Assembly: GCA_002734065.2 (NCBI GenBank)
Contig: NVXU02000014.1
Coordinates: 1-64,000 of the forward strand
Direction of reading: 5' to 3'
Length of the DNA stretch: 64,000 nucleotides
DNA from: Fluviicola sp.
GTDB lineage: Bacteria > Bacteroidota > Bacteroidia > Flavobacteriales_D > Crocinitomicaceae
This document shows positions 44,134 through 53,121 of this stretch, piece after piece. A model generated the notes under the pieces. It was not told where the DNA came from, did not search any database, and worked only from the letters and a program-made list of their open reading frames with translations. Position 1 is the stretch's first letter. Each line of letters starts with the position of its first letter. The position numbers and the translations under genes are program-made.

Positions 44134-45043
44134 TCTTACTTTGATTAAACAAAAAGTCTTTCTCTTTCTTAGTCAATGATTCATAACCAGATTTTGAGAT
44201 TTTGTCCAGTATTTTATCAATGACTTCTTGTTTACTTTTCTTTTCTGTATTGTAATCTTCATCGGACTTATGGCGAACAGATTTGCCACCTTTCTTTACT
44301 TTCATACGTGTTGCATCTTTCTTAGCAAAGATTTTTAGAATAGAATTCATGAATCCTTGAGAAAGTGTAACAATGTTACTTGAAGCATGTACATTCTGTA
44401 TGGACCATACTCCTAAAATTGCTCCTCCTAGGTGTGCAAAATGTGCAGTGTTATCGCCAGAATCTAATTTAAAAAAGTCCATTAAAATGAATGCAATGGC
44501 CAAGAAAATGATTCTTACAGAGAAAAAACCGAATAAATTAACCTTTGTATTGGGTCGGTAAAACGCAACAGCGACGAAAATCGCCATGATAGAACCGGAT
44601 GCACCGACAACGCTAATACTCGTAAATTGTAACTTCTCGAATGCTGCATAAGCAATGACTTCGAGTAATCCTCCCAAAATTCCACCGAGGATGTAGGTTG
44701 CCAAAAGTCGTTTCGCATTGAACAATTGCTCGAACATTCTCCCTGCAAAATAAAGGAAAATCATGTTCCAAAGTAAGTGCATTAACCCATAATGGGTGAA
44801 CATATAGGTGAATAATGCCCACGGATGCGTGATAAACGACATAAAATCGGTTTGCAAACCAAGAAATGGATTTACGTATGAATCCACAAATGCGCCTTCT
44901 GAAGAGCCTAGTAGCGAAGAGAAGATACTTAAAGCACGAATACCAATGAAGATAACGAGATTGATAAAAATCAATTTCACCGTCATTCCACCATGCTTTA
45001 ATTGATGCCTGATGCTGTCTATAAAAGTTGCTTGTGTCTGCAT
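44129..45043 (-). CDS. Rhomboid family intramembrane serine protease
   Basis: The 304-residue protein has six membrane helices. The catalytic Ser lies in VVGASGSIMAIFVA and the His in HFAHLGGAILGVW. PWALFTYMFTHYGLMHLLWNM is the conserved Loop1-helix2 pattern. The C-terminus is a charged cytoplasmic tail (MKVKKGGKSVRHKSDEDYN to SGYESLTKKEKDFLFNQS), a form seen in Bacteroidota rhomboids. It cleaves membrane helices. Its substrate is unknown. The neighbouring rhomboid gene ends 2 bases upstream, so the two are a tandem pair in the mutL operon. Confidence 0.93.
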   Translation of the reverse strand: MQTQATFIDSIRHQLKHGGMTVKLIFINLVIFIGIRALSIFSSLLGSSEGAFVDSYVNPFLGLQTDFMSFITHPWALFTYMFTHYGLMHLLWNMIFLYFAGRMFEQLFNAKRLLATYILGGILGGLLEVIAYAAFEKLQFTSISVVGASGSIMAIFVAVAFYRPNTKVNLFGFFSVRIIFLAIAFILMDFFKLDSGDNTAHFAHLGGAILGVWSIQNVHASSNIVTLSQGFMNSILKIFAKKDATRMKVKKGGKSVRHKSDEDYNTEKKSKQEVIDKILDKISKSGYESLTKKEKDFLFNQSKK

Positions 45044-45045
45044 GA

Positions 45046-45807
45046 TTAATAGAAGTTTTTACGGTCTTTCTTTTTCCAGATGAGTACAAGAATTATTCCA
45101 ACAACGGCACCGCCGACGTGTGCTAAGTGAGCAATTGTGTCCCCCGGTTTGTAGATGCTGCTATAAACTTCGAAAGCAATGTAACCTCCAATTAAATATT
45201 TAGCCTTAATTGGAATTGGTGGAAACAAGAGCATCAATTTTGTGTTTGGAAAGAGAATGGCAAAACCTGCGAGTAAACCGAAAATGGCTCCAGATGCCCC
45301 AGCGAGATTACTATTATTGAAGTTGATATACGTCTGTACCGTTTCTGTGTTTAGCTCTGGGTGTGTTCTTGCATAAAGATTAACCGCTTCAAAGTTGTTG
45401 GCTACAATCTGATGATTTAATGAAGTAATGTCGTAGCCTTGAGCGATAATTTGGTTTTTTAATTCCAGAATTTGCCAAACTCCGATTCCATTGTAAAGCG
45501 CAAAAGAACCTAAGCCACAAGCAATGTAGAAAATAAAATAGCGTTTTGCACCCCAAATTTTCTCCAAATGTGCTCCGAACATGAATAAAAGCAGCATGTT
45601 AAAAAGAATATGCATAAAATCGGTCATACTGTGCATAAACATGTGCGTGATGATCTGATAAGGCTCGAAGAACACCGTCCCGAAATAATGCGTCCCAAGG
45701 ATATCAATCATATTAATTCCTTTACTTGTGAGCACCATTGATACTATGTAGATTAGTACATTGAGTAGCAGCAAATTCTTAGTTACGGGAGGTAAATTTT
45801 GAAACAT
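45046..45807 (-). CDS. Rhomboid family intramembrane serine protease (second copy)
   Basis: The 253-residue protein has six predicted helices, the catalytic Ser in LAGASGAIFGLLAGF, and the His in IAHLAHVGGAVVGIILV. YQIITHMFMHSMTDFMHILFN matches the GxWRxxTxxF-H loop region. It lacks the long C-terminal tail of its neighbour. It lies 3 bases after mutL and 2 bases before the other rhomboid, so translation is probably coupled. The two are divergent in sequence, an old duplication rather than a recent one. Confidence 0.93.
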   Translation of the reverse strand: MFQNLPPVTKNLLLLNVLIYIVSMVLTSKGINMIDILGTHYFGTVFFEPYQIITHMFMHSMTDFMHILFNMLLLFMFGAHLEKIWGAKRYFIFYIACGLGSFALYNGIGVWQILELKNQIIAQGYDITSLNHQIVANNFEAVNLYARTHPELNTETVQTYINFNNSNLAGASGAIFGLLAGFAILFPNTKLMLLFPPIPIKAKYLIGGYIAFEVYSSIYKPGDTIAHLAHVGGAVVGIILVLIWKKKDRKNFY

Positions 45808-45810
45808 CTT

Positions 45811-47658
45811 CTAATTAAATTTTTGTGCAATTTCATCCAATGAAATTGTCTCTATTATTTTTTTATTTCTCGGAGAATAAGTGTGGTTCTCGCATTGGAA
45901 TAACTGGTCTATCAATCCTTGAATCGATTCATTAGTAGAAAGATTTAAGTTTTTCATAGCAGCAGATCGAGCGATGGAAGCAATGAATGCATGTGCAATT
46001 TCTCCTTTTTCAATATCCTGATACGCCAAGGTAGCAAAAAGTTCGTCAATTGCTTTTGAAATGGCTTCTTCTTGCAAAACGGAAGGGACAGCTGCAACTT
46101 GCAGAATTCCATCCTTGATTTCTCCATTAAAACCGAGTTGTTGAAGCAAGGATTGATTTTCTAACCAGCAAGATTCTTCGCTTTTAGAAACTTCTTTCTC
46201 AATGGGGAAAAGTAATGATTGTGATTCTATTGGGTTAGAAATGAATCGATTAATCATAACTGAATAAACAATCTGTTCAATAGCTCTTCTTGCATGAATA
46301 AGTATCAATCCAGATTTACTTGAAGAAATAATGTAGCTGCCTTTGACGATAAATGTCGTTTCAGAGTCCTTGAATTCTTCAAAGGGAATGGCTGTTTTTT
46401 CTTCTTCTACCGGCGATTCATCTTCTATTTTGTAGAAATTCGCCCAATCCTCAGAGTTTGCTTCTTTAGAACCAAAACCTTGATCCATTATTGCTTTGGA
46501 GAAGTTGTCTTTGGCTTTACTACCTCCGCCAGAGCCTGTTCTGCTTGATGTAGAGAAAGGGTTGTAATTCTCATTCACCTTAATAGAAGGTTCTGTTGCA
46601 GGTTGAGAATGCATGGAATGTGGAATGTCAAAGCTTGTTTCTCGCTCGAAATCAAGGGAAGGAGAAATGTTGTATTTTCCCAATGCCAAACGGATTCCGC
46701 TCAATAAAATAGAGTAGATGAACTTTTCTTCTTCAAATTTAATCTCCGTTTTTGTAGGATGCACATTGACGTCAATCTTTTGTGGATCGACATCTAAGTA
46801 CAAGAAATATCCAGGGAATTTTCCGTGTTGCACCAAGCCCTCAAACGCTTTTGTGATAGCGTGGTTGAAGTAAGGACTTCTAAAATAGCGGTCATTTACA
46901 AAAAAGAATTGTTCTCCTCTTGATTTTTTGGCAAATTCAGGTTTTAGAACGAAACCTTTCAGTTGAACAATCTCTGTGCTTTCTTCAATAGGAACCAGTC
47001 TGTCGTTGAAATTTGGACCTAGAATATTGACGATTCTTTTTCTTAAAACAGCAGCTGGGAGGTTGTGAATTTCCGTTCCATTGTGCTTTAATGTCAAGTG
47101 AATATTAGCATGCGAGAAAGCAATGCGTTCAAATTCATCTTGTATGTGCTTGAATTCTGTCGAATCTTTCTTGAGGAAATTACGTCTTGCTGGAACGTTG
47201 TAAAACAAGTTTTTGATTTCAAAAGAAGTCCCTTTTGGGCAAACGGTGTCTTCGTTTGACTTGATGTTGCTTCCCTCAATGACAATGCTTCGTCCCGTGT
47301 CGGCATCCTCCGTTTTTGTCCTCATTTCTACATGCGCAATCGCCGCAACGGAGGCCAATGCTTCTCCTCGAAATCCTTTGGTTGTCAGCGCGAATAAATC
47401 ATCTGCCGTTCTTATTTTACTGGTTGCGTGCCTCTGAAAGCAAAGTACAGCATCACTTTCCGACATGCCATTGCCATTGTCAACGACTTGAATTAAGGTT
47501 TTTCCAGCATCTTTTATGTTGATATCAATTTTAGTTGCGCCAGCATCAATGGCATTCTCCATTAATTCTTTCACAACTGACGCAGGACGTTGAATAACCT
47601 CTCCTGCAGCAATCTGATTCGCAATGTTATCGGGCAATAATTGTATAAAATCACTCAT
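45811..47658 (-). CDS. mutL: DNA mismatch repair protein MutL, apparently lacking the endonuclease motifs
   Basis: The 615-residue protein has an intact GHKL ATPase N-terminus: GEVIQRPASVVKELMENAID, DAGATKIDI, DNGNGM, GFRGEALASVAA and GTSFEIKNLFYNVPARRNF, then DVNVHPTKTEIKF. The C-terminal dimerisation domain is present from about 430. Where MutL endonucleases have DQHAxxERxxYE, this protein has LIHARRAIEQIVYS (about 453-466). The C-terminal CPHGRP-type motif reads YSPRNKKIIET (about 597-607). ATP-dependent matchmaking should work, but nicking is doubtful. It is the second gene of a four-gene minus-strand operon (small TM protein, mutL, two rhomboids). Confidence 0.93.
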   Translation of the reverse strand: MSDFIQLLPDNIANQIAAGEVIQRPASVVKELMENAIDAGATKIDINIKDAGKTLIQVVDNGNGMSESDAVLCFQRHATSKIRTADDLFALTTKGFRGEALASVAAIAHVEMRTKTEDADTGRSIVIEGSNIKSNEDTVCPKGTSFEIKNLFYNVPARRNFLKKDSTEFKHIQDEFERIAFSHANIHLTLKHNGTEIHNLPAAVLRKRIVNILGPNFNDRLVPIEESTEIVQLKGFVLKPEFAKKSRGEQFFFVNDRYFRSPYFNHAITKAFEGLVQHGKFPGYFLYLDVDPQKIDVNVHPTKTEIKFEEEKFIYSILLSGIRLALGKYNISPSLDFERETSFDIPHSMHSQPATEPSIKVNENYNPFSTSSRTGSGGGSKAKDNFSKAIMDQGFGSKEANSEDWANFYKIEDESPVEEEKTAIPFEEFKDSETTFIVKGSYIISSSKSGLILIHARRAIEQIVYSVMINRFISNPIESQSLLFPIEKEVSKSEESCWLENQSLLQQLGFNGEIKDGILQVAAVPSVLQEEAISKAIDELFATLAYQDIEKGEIAHAFIASIARSAAMKNLNLSTNESIQGLIDQLFQCENHTYSPRNKKIIETISLDEIAQKFN

Positions 47659-47664
47659 CGATGC

Positions 47665-47988
47665 TTAGTACAATTTTTTAACGATTGTATCTACTTCGTC
47701 CACTCCGTTGAAGACAAAATAGCCTAAAACAAGAATTATTAAAATAAGTAACAATATCCGATAATTAGACGTCCTGTTCTGACTCTGCCTGTATTGTGCG
47801 CGATTCCATTCTCCTTTGATATTCTCTTTGAAAATCTCTTTTCTTCTTTCATTACTCATGTTAGACGAGTCTAACTCTTCGTATTGCTTTTTTTTAGCCG
47901 CCAAACGCTCCTTCCTTTCGTCATAATAACGAGGGTTGTATTGGTAACGCTGATGCGCAATGGTTTTATTTAAGAATCGGATTTTCAT
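47665..47988 (-). CDS. Small tail-anchored membrane protein, hypothetical
   Basis: The 107-residue protein has a basic, helical N-terminal part (RYYDERKERLAAKKKQYEEL, NERRKEIFKENIKGEWNRA) and a membrane helix near the C-terminus (about 76-95, YRILLLILIILVLGYFVF). I know similar proteins next to mutL in Flavobacteriales but no function. It ends 6 bases before mutL and is the first cistron of that operon. Confidence 0.8.
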   Translation of the reverse strand: MKIRFLNKTIAHQRYQYNPRYYDERKERLAAKKKQYEELDSSNMSNERRKEIFKENIKGEWNRAQYRQSQNRTSNYRILLLILIILVLGYFVFNGVDEVDTIVKKLY

Positions 47989-48147
47989 CTATTACAAATT
48001 TACTGATTTTCTTTGTGGTGTAACGTTAATTGATGTGAAAATCTTCAATCTTCCAATCTTTAAATTTTACTTATCGAGCTTGTCGAGATGCAAAAATCAT
48101 TACTATATTTACCAAACATCCTTAAAAAACGAATTATCTCCGTCTTA

Positions 48148-51105
48148 ATGAAGCGAATTTTCTCCAAAAAACTGTTTATTATTCTGCCAATAGTAGCGGT
48201 CTTATTTTTTGCTGTTTTTAGTCAAGAAAGCACCCCTTTTCCACAAGAATTCAGTGCAAAACAAGAGCTTGAAGAGATTGTTATACCCCAACTAACACCA
48301 AGTGAGTCGTGGGCAGATGAAAAATTAGCAACGCTTTCTCTTCGTCAAAAAGTAGGTCAATTTTTTATGATAGGTTCTTCTTCCAATAAATCAGAATCGC
48401 ATTTTAAAGAGGTCGATTTACTCATTGAGAATGAAGAAGTGGGAGGAGTAATTTTCTTCCAAGGAGAAAGGTCGAATTTAAAAACGTGCATAGAACGCTA
48501 CCAAAAAAAGAGCAGTATTCCCTTGTTGATTGCTATGGATGCAGAATGGGGAGTGAGTATGCGCCTGTTTGGTGAGGAGCGTTTTCCCTATAATTATACG
48601 CTTGGCGCAGCGAATAATCCAAAATTAACAGAGAGAATTGCTGAAATGATAGGGCAGGAGTGCCGAGAATTAGGAATTCACATGAATTTTGCGCCCGTTG
48701 CGGATGTAAATAGCAATCCCAACAACCCAGTCATCGGTTTTCGTTCTTATGGAGAATACCCAAAAGACGTCGCAGCACACGTTACTGCAACTGTTATTGG
48801 AATGGAGAAACAAGGGGTTCTGACGAGCATCAAGCATTTTCCGGGACACGGAGACACGGATGTTGATTCTCATAAAGATTTGCCAATCGTTAATAATTCT
48901 TACAATCACATCAATGCCATTGATTTCTTTCCTTTTAGAGCAGGAATCTCTGCAGGTGCCTCTTCGGTGATGATAGGTCATCTAAATGTGCCGGCGTTAG
49001 ATGACACAGGAACACCGAGTAGCTTGTCGAAGCCAACCATTCAGAATTATTTGAAGGGAGAACTAGGCTTCAAAGGTTTAGTGGTGAGTGATGCGCTCAG
49101 AATGAAGGCGGTTGCCGATAGATACGGTGCGGTAGATGCCGTCGTGAAGAGCTTTGAAGCAGGTTGCGACATCCTGTTGTTGCCAGAAAGTGTTGGCGAT
49201 GCTATCAATGCCATTGTTGCAAAAGTCAATGCGGGAGAAATTAGTTTGGACGAAGTAAACGCACGCTGCAAGAAAATTCTGATGGCAAAGCACAAAGCAA
49301 TCATTGCTCCCAAAAAGTATAAGAAATATACAAAAGGGGAAATTGAATTGGCAAAGAACCTCGTTTATGAACAAGCAATTACTGTCTTGAAAAATGAGAA
49401 TGAAATGTTGCCCATCAAACGTTTCGATCAGAAAATAGTGCATGTCAGCATCGGTTTGCATGCGGAAGCCCTTAGCGAATCAATGGACTTGGTCAGCAAG
49501 GTAGATCACTTTCATTTTCATACGGGAGAAGAGGCGATTCGGAGAATGTCAGGAAAGTTGAATAATTACGATATTATCATCACCAGCATTCATGCGAAAC
49601 GCGTGTCAAAACGAGGCGATTACGGGATGCCAAAAGGGTGGAGGCAATGGTTGAAGAATGTCCCCGTTGAGAAGAAAAATATCTTTGCTCTCTTCGGAAA
49701 CCCCTATGTTATCAAGGGGTGCGTGAGTTTGAGTGATTTTCAATCGGTGGTGGTTGCTTATGAGAACAATGCCCTTGTTAACAACAGAATGGGGCAATTC
49801 TTAATGGGAACCTTTGCCTCCAAAGGGAAGTTGCCGGTGAGTATTAATTCGGACTTTAAAAGAGGTCATGGAGTAGAGGTTGTTTCAGGCAATCGTTTGA
49901 AAGAATCACAACCTGAAGAATTGGGAATTAACCCGAAAAAATTGGCGCAAATCGACAGTATTGTTATGCACGGAATTAGAGATGGCGCTTTTCCAGGTTG
50001 CCAAATTGTGGTTGCCGTAAAAGGAAAAGTGATTTATAGAAAATCTTTCGGGAATCACACTTATTCTGAAGAAAGACCTGTTCTCAATGACGATGTTTAC
50101 GACATTGCTTCCATCACAAAAATTGCTGCTTCCACCTTGTCGCTGATGCACTACAACAGCCTTGAAGAATTGAATTTGAACCAGCATTTACACGATTTTC
50201 TGCCAGAATTAACGAAAGATACGCCTTATGCAAACATGCAACTGCGAAAAATGTTGTCGCATCAAGCGGGATTAAGACCTTGGATTCCATTCTACGTAAA
50301 AACATTGAAAAACGGGCAACCTGACACGACCATTTATGCCAAAGATTCTTCAGCGTTGTACAATAAAAGAGTTGCAAAAGATATGTGGATAGTTGGTTCT
50401 TACACAGATAAAATTTACAGTACGATTCTCCGTACACCTTTATTGAAGTACAGAAAATACAAGTATTCAGACCTCGGATATTACTTTGTAAAGAAAATCA
50501 TTGAGAAGAAATCAGGACAGTCTTTGGACGAATTTGTGACTTCTCAATTCTACCAGCCAATGGGCTTAGATTATTTGAGTTATTACCCAACAAGGCATTT
50601 CCCACTGAGTAGAATCACGCCAACGGAGAATGATACCATTTTTAGAAAGACTTTGGTGCACGGTTATGTTCACGATCAAGGCGCATCCATGATGGGTGGA
50701 GTTGGAGGTCATGCCGGCTTGTTTTCCAACGCCTTGGATTTGGCAAAATTGATGCAAATGTATCTCAATGAAGGCAGTTATGGCGGAGTTCAGTACATCA
50801 AACCGCAAGTGATTAAGGAATATACAGATTGCCAATTCTGCCCAAAGAATAGGAGAGGAGCAGGTTTTGACAAACCTGTAACAACCTTGAAAGGAGGTCC
50901 GACGTGCAACCTTGTGTCCTTGAAAAGTTTCGGTCATTCTGGCTTTACAGGAACAATCGTCTGGGCAGACCCTGTGAAAGACATCAATTATGTTTTTCTG
51001 TCCAACCGTGTTTACCCCAATGCGGAGAATTGGAAAATAGTGAGAATGAATATTCGCACCGACATTCAACGAGTGATTTATGAAGCTGTAAATTCTGCCA
51101 AGTAA
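48148..51105 (+). CDS. NagZ-like GH3 N-acetylglucosaminidase fused to a class C beta-lactamase-like serine hydrolase
   Basis: The start is ATG 48148 (MKRIFSKKLFIILPIVAVL, a signal anchor); an earlier in-frame ATG lacks a signal. The 985-residue protein has a GH3 N-terminal domain (about 55-380) with the NagZ motif KHFPGHGDTDVDSHKDLP (Lys229 onward) and nucleophile region VVSDALRMKAV. A GH3 C-terminal-type domain (about 400-600) follows. The C-terminal beta-lactamase-fold domain (about 610-985) has SITK (Ser655, Lys658), YSDLGYYFV (Tyr base) and GHSGFTG. It should act on peptidoglycan fragments in the periplasm, with the hydrolase half as a possible D-peptidase or esterase. The PAP2 gene starts 1 base after its stop. 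Confidence 0.93.
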   Translation: MKRIFSKKLFIILPIVAVLFFAVFSQESTPFPQEFSAKQELEEIVIPQLTPSESWADEKLATLSLRQKVGQFFMIGSSSNKSESHFKEVDLLIENEEVGGVIFFQGERSNLKTCIERYQKKSSIPLLIAMDAEWGVSMRLFGEERFPYNYTLGAANNPKLTERIAEMIGQECRELGIHMNFAPVADVNSNPNNPVIGFRSYGEYPKDVAAHVTATVIGMEKQGVLTSIKHFPGHGDTDVDSHKDLPIVNNSYNHINAIDFFPFRAGISAGASSVMIGHLNVPALDDTGTPSSLSKPTIQNYLKGELGFKGLVVSDALRMKAVADRYGAVDAVVKSFEAGCDILLLPESVGDAINAIVAKVNAGEISLDEVNARCKKILMAKHKAIIAPKKYKKYTKGEIELAKNLVYEQAITVLKNENEMLPIKRFDQKIVHVSIGLHAEALSESMDLVSKVDHFHFHTGEEAIRRMSGKLNNYDIIITSIHAKRVSKRGDYGMPKGWRQWLKNVPVEKKNIFALFGNPYVIKGCVSLSDFQSVVVAYENNALVNNRMGQFLMGTFASKGKLPVSINSDFKRGHGVEVVSGNRLKESQPEELGINPKKLAQIDSIVMHGIRDGAFPGCQIVVAVKGKVIYRKSFGNHTYSEERPVLNDDVYDIASITKIAASTLSLMHYNSLEELNLNQHLHDFLPELTKDTPYANMQLRKMLSHQAGLRPWIPFYVKTLKNGQPDTTIYAKDSSALYNKRVAKDMWIVGSYTDKIYSTILRTPLLKYRKYKYSDLGYYFVKKIIEKKSGQSLDEFVTSQFYQPMGLDYLSYYPTRHFPLSRITPTENDTIFRKTLVHGYVHDQGASMMGGVGGHAGLFSNALDLAKLMQMYLNEGSYGGVQYIKPQVIKEYTDCQFCPKNRRGAGFDKPVTTLKGGPTCNLVSLKSFGHSGFTGTIVWADPVKDINYVFLSNRVYPNAENWKIVRMNIRTDIQRVIYEAVNSAK

Positions 51106-51106
51106 C

Positions 51107-51697
51107 ATGAAAAGGCAGTATTTGTTTTTTCTATCTGGTACAATATTGATTATTGCTGCATTTATTTTCGTAAAATTTCTTGCCTTTCATGAGCTTCGTG
51201 TGGATGCATCGGGTTGGTTGTTTAACGACCCTATGTTTCATATTCTTCCACGGTGGAATTGTTCTTTGCCTATTTTTTCGATCACTTATGGGTCATTGAT
51301 TTTGTATGTCATTTTAGAACGAAAAAAGAAGCTGTTCTTATCGAAGTTAATGTTAGCATACGCTTTACTACTTCTATTTAGGATGCTGACTTTGAGTTTA
51401 CTGCCCTTAAAAGAACCTGAGCTTATCATTTATTTGCAGGATTCATTCTTAAACAACCTCATTTACCCTGGAGAAATAGATTCCGACCTGTTTTTTAGCG
51501 GTCACACAGGACTCATTCTCGTTTTTTTCTTTCTCTCCAAAAAATGGATTTTCGCTATTTTAGCAGCAATAATTGGTCTTTTATTGATGATTCAACGGGT
51601 GCATTATTCGATAGACATCATTGGTGCGTTGCCATTTAGCTATTTAATTGTGAAAATAGTATCTTTTCTAGTCGAAAGAGTGAAAAGTGAAAAGTGA
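51107..51697 (+). CDS. PAP2-type membrane phosphatase (sphingomyelin synthase-like PAP2_C branch)
   Basis: The 196-residue protein has about six membrane helices. The PAP2 motifs are FFSGHTGLILVFFFLSKKW and QRVHYSIDIIGALPFSYLI, where the His residues and Asp form the active site as in SMS-type PAP2_C proteins. A typical KxxxxxxRP motif is not evident, which also fits that branch. It may dephosphorylate or transfer phospho-head groups on lipids at the outer face of the membrane. One base separates it from the GH3/beta-lactamase gene, so both are in one operon, perhaps for envelope or lipid-carrier recycling. Confidence 0.85.
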   Translation: MKRQYLFFLSGTILIIAAFIFVKFLAFHELRVDASGWLFNDPMFHILPRWNCSLPIFSITYGSLILYVILERKKKLFLSKLMLAYALLLLFRMLTLSLLPLKEPELIIYLQDSFLNNLIYPGEIDSDLFFSGHTGLILVFFFLSKKWIFAILAAIIGLLLMIQRVHYSIDIIGALPFSYLIVKIVSFLVERVKSEK

Positions 51698-51819
51698 AAT
51701 TTAAGTACACGGATGGATTTTTTGCTTAATTCATTAAGAATATGGTCAATAAAGAAATGAAGAACAGTGTAATTTATTGTAATGATTCAATAAGTAAGCC
51801 GTCCAATAATTAGAGGGTA

Positions 51820-51855
51820 TTTGGATGGGTTTAAATCCAATAATGATTAACTTTG
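51820..51855 (+). promoter_or_regulatory. Probable promoter of bshA
   Basis: TTTG at 51820-51823 and TAACTTTG at 51848-51855 (24-base spacer) fit the Bacteroidota consensus. The ATG is 23 bases downstream. Confidence 0.55.
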
Positions 51856-51877
51856 ACCTTCAACCAAAAGTAAGAGA

Positions 51878-53005
51878 ATGAAAATAGGAATTGTATTGTA
51901 CCCAACTTACGGAGGTAGTGGTGTTGTAGCAACAGAACTTGGGAAAGCATTGGCTCTAAAGGGGCACGAAATACACTTTATTACTTATTCTCACCCAGTG
52001 AGATTAGGTGCTTTTACGGAGAACATTCAATATCACGAGGTTCGTGTTTCTGATTATCCTTTGTTCGAATACGAACCTTACGAGACGGTTTTAGCGAGTA
52101 AAATGGTGGATGTTGTGAAACATGAAGGTTTGGATTTATTGCACGTGCATTATGCAATTCCTCATGCATCGGCTGCATTTATGGCAAGGCAAATATTGAA
52201 ATCACAAGGAGTTTTTGTGCCTTTTGTGACGACTTTGCACGGTACAGACATCACTTTGGTTGGAAAAGACCCTTCTTTTGAACCTGTGATTACTTTCTGC
52301 CTCAATGAATCGGATGCAGTTACAACGGTTTCTGAAAGCTTGAAGAAAGATACCTATAAGCATTTTGACACGAGTAAAGAAATTCATGTAATTCCTAATT
52401 TTATTCCCGTTCCAGAGGAAGACAATGAAATAGATTTAGAAGTCAGAAGAAGGTACGCAAAAGATGATGAGCCATTGCTTTGTCATATTTCTAACTTCAG
52501 AAAGGTCAAACGGGTAGAGGACGTTATGAAAATATTTGCAAAGGTTCATGCGACTAAAAAATCTAACCTATTATTGGTTGGTGATGGTCCTGAACGTTTT
52601 AAAATGGAAGAAATGTGCAGAGAATTGGATCTTTGCGACCACGTTAAGTTTCTTGGGAAAATTCAAGATACTCGGTTGGTTCTCAGAATTGCTGATTTAT
52701 TCTTGCTCCCGTCCGAAACAGAAAGCTTTGGATTGGCGGCATTGGAAGCAATGGCGGTTGGTGTACCTGTGATTTCATCAAACACTGGAGGTATTCCCGA
52801 GGTGAATAAACATGGTGTTTCAGGCTTGCTTTCTGATGTTGGTGATGTGGAAGACATGGCAAAGAATGCATTGGAAATACTGTCTTCAAAAGAATCTCTG
52901 GCAACTTATCGGAAGAATGCTATTCTCACAGCAAAAGCATTCGATATTGATAAAATTGTGAGCGAATATGAGTTACTTTATATGCAGGTATTGAGGTCGG
53001 CATAA
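51878..53005 (+). CDS. bshA: N-acetyl-alpha-D-glucosaminyl L-malate synthase
   Basis: The 375-residue GT4 enzyme has the BshA opening KIGIVLYPTYGGSGVVATEL, HEIHFITYSHPVRL, LLHVHYAIPHASAA, FVTTLHGTDITLVG and the donor-site EX7E region LPSETESFGLAALEAMA. It joins UDP-GlcNAc to L-malate, the first step of bacillithiol synthesis. The other bsh genes are not in the window. Bacillithiol is the usual low-molecular-weight thiol in this phylum, so the gene is expected. Confidence 0.96.
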   Translation: MKIGIVLYPTYGGSGVVATELGKALALKGHEIHFITYSHPVRLGAFTENIQYHEVRVSDYPLFEYEPYETVLASKMVDVVKHEGLDLLHVHYAIPHASAAFMARQILKSQGVFVPFVTTLHGTDITLVGKDPSFEPVITFCLNESDAVTTVSESLKKDTYKHFDTSKEIHVIPNFIPVPEEDNEIDLEVRRRYAKDDEPLLCHISNFRKVKRVEDVMKIFAKVHATKKSNLLLVGDGPERFKMEEMCRELDLCDHVKFLGKIQDTRLVLRIADLFLLPSETESFGLAALEAMAVGVPVISSNTGGIPEVNKHGVSGLLSDVGDVEDMAKNALEILSSKESLATYRKNAILTAKAFDIDKIVSEYELLYMQVLRSA

Positions 53006-53008
53006 TTC

Positions 53009-53085
53009 TCACGCTGATAAACGCAGATGTGACACTTATTTGTGGTTTGTAAATCTGCGAAAATCATTTTAATCTGCGTGGACGC
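53009..53085. repeat. AATCTGCG-type repeat after bshA
   Basis: It contains CTGATAAACGCAGATGTGAC, AAATCTGCGAAAATCATTTT and AATCTGCGTGGACGC, three imperfect copies of the CTGCG/CGCAG unit. Such strings recur between genes in Bacteroidota. Confidence 0.6.
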
Positions 53086-53121
53086 TTATTGTAATGTGGA
53101 GTTGAGGTTTTCTGCCTTAAA

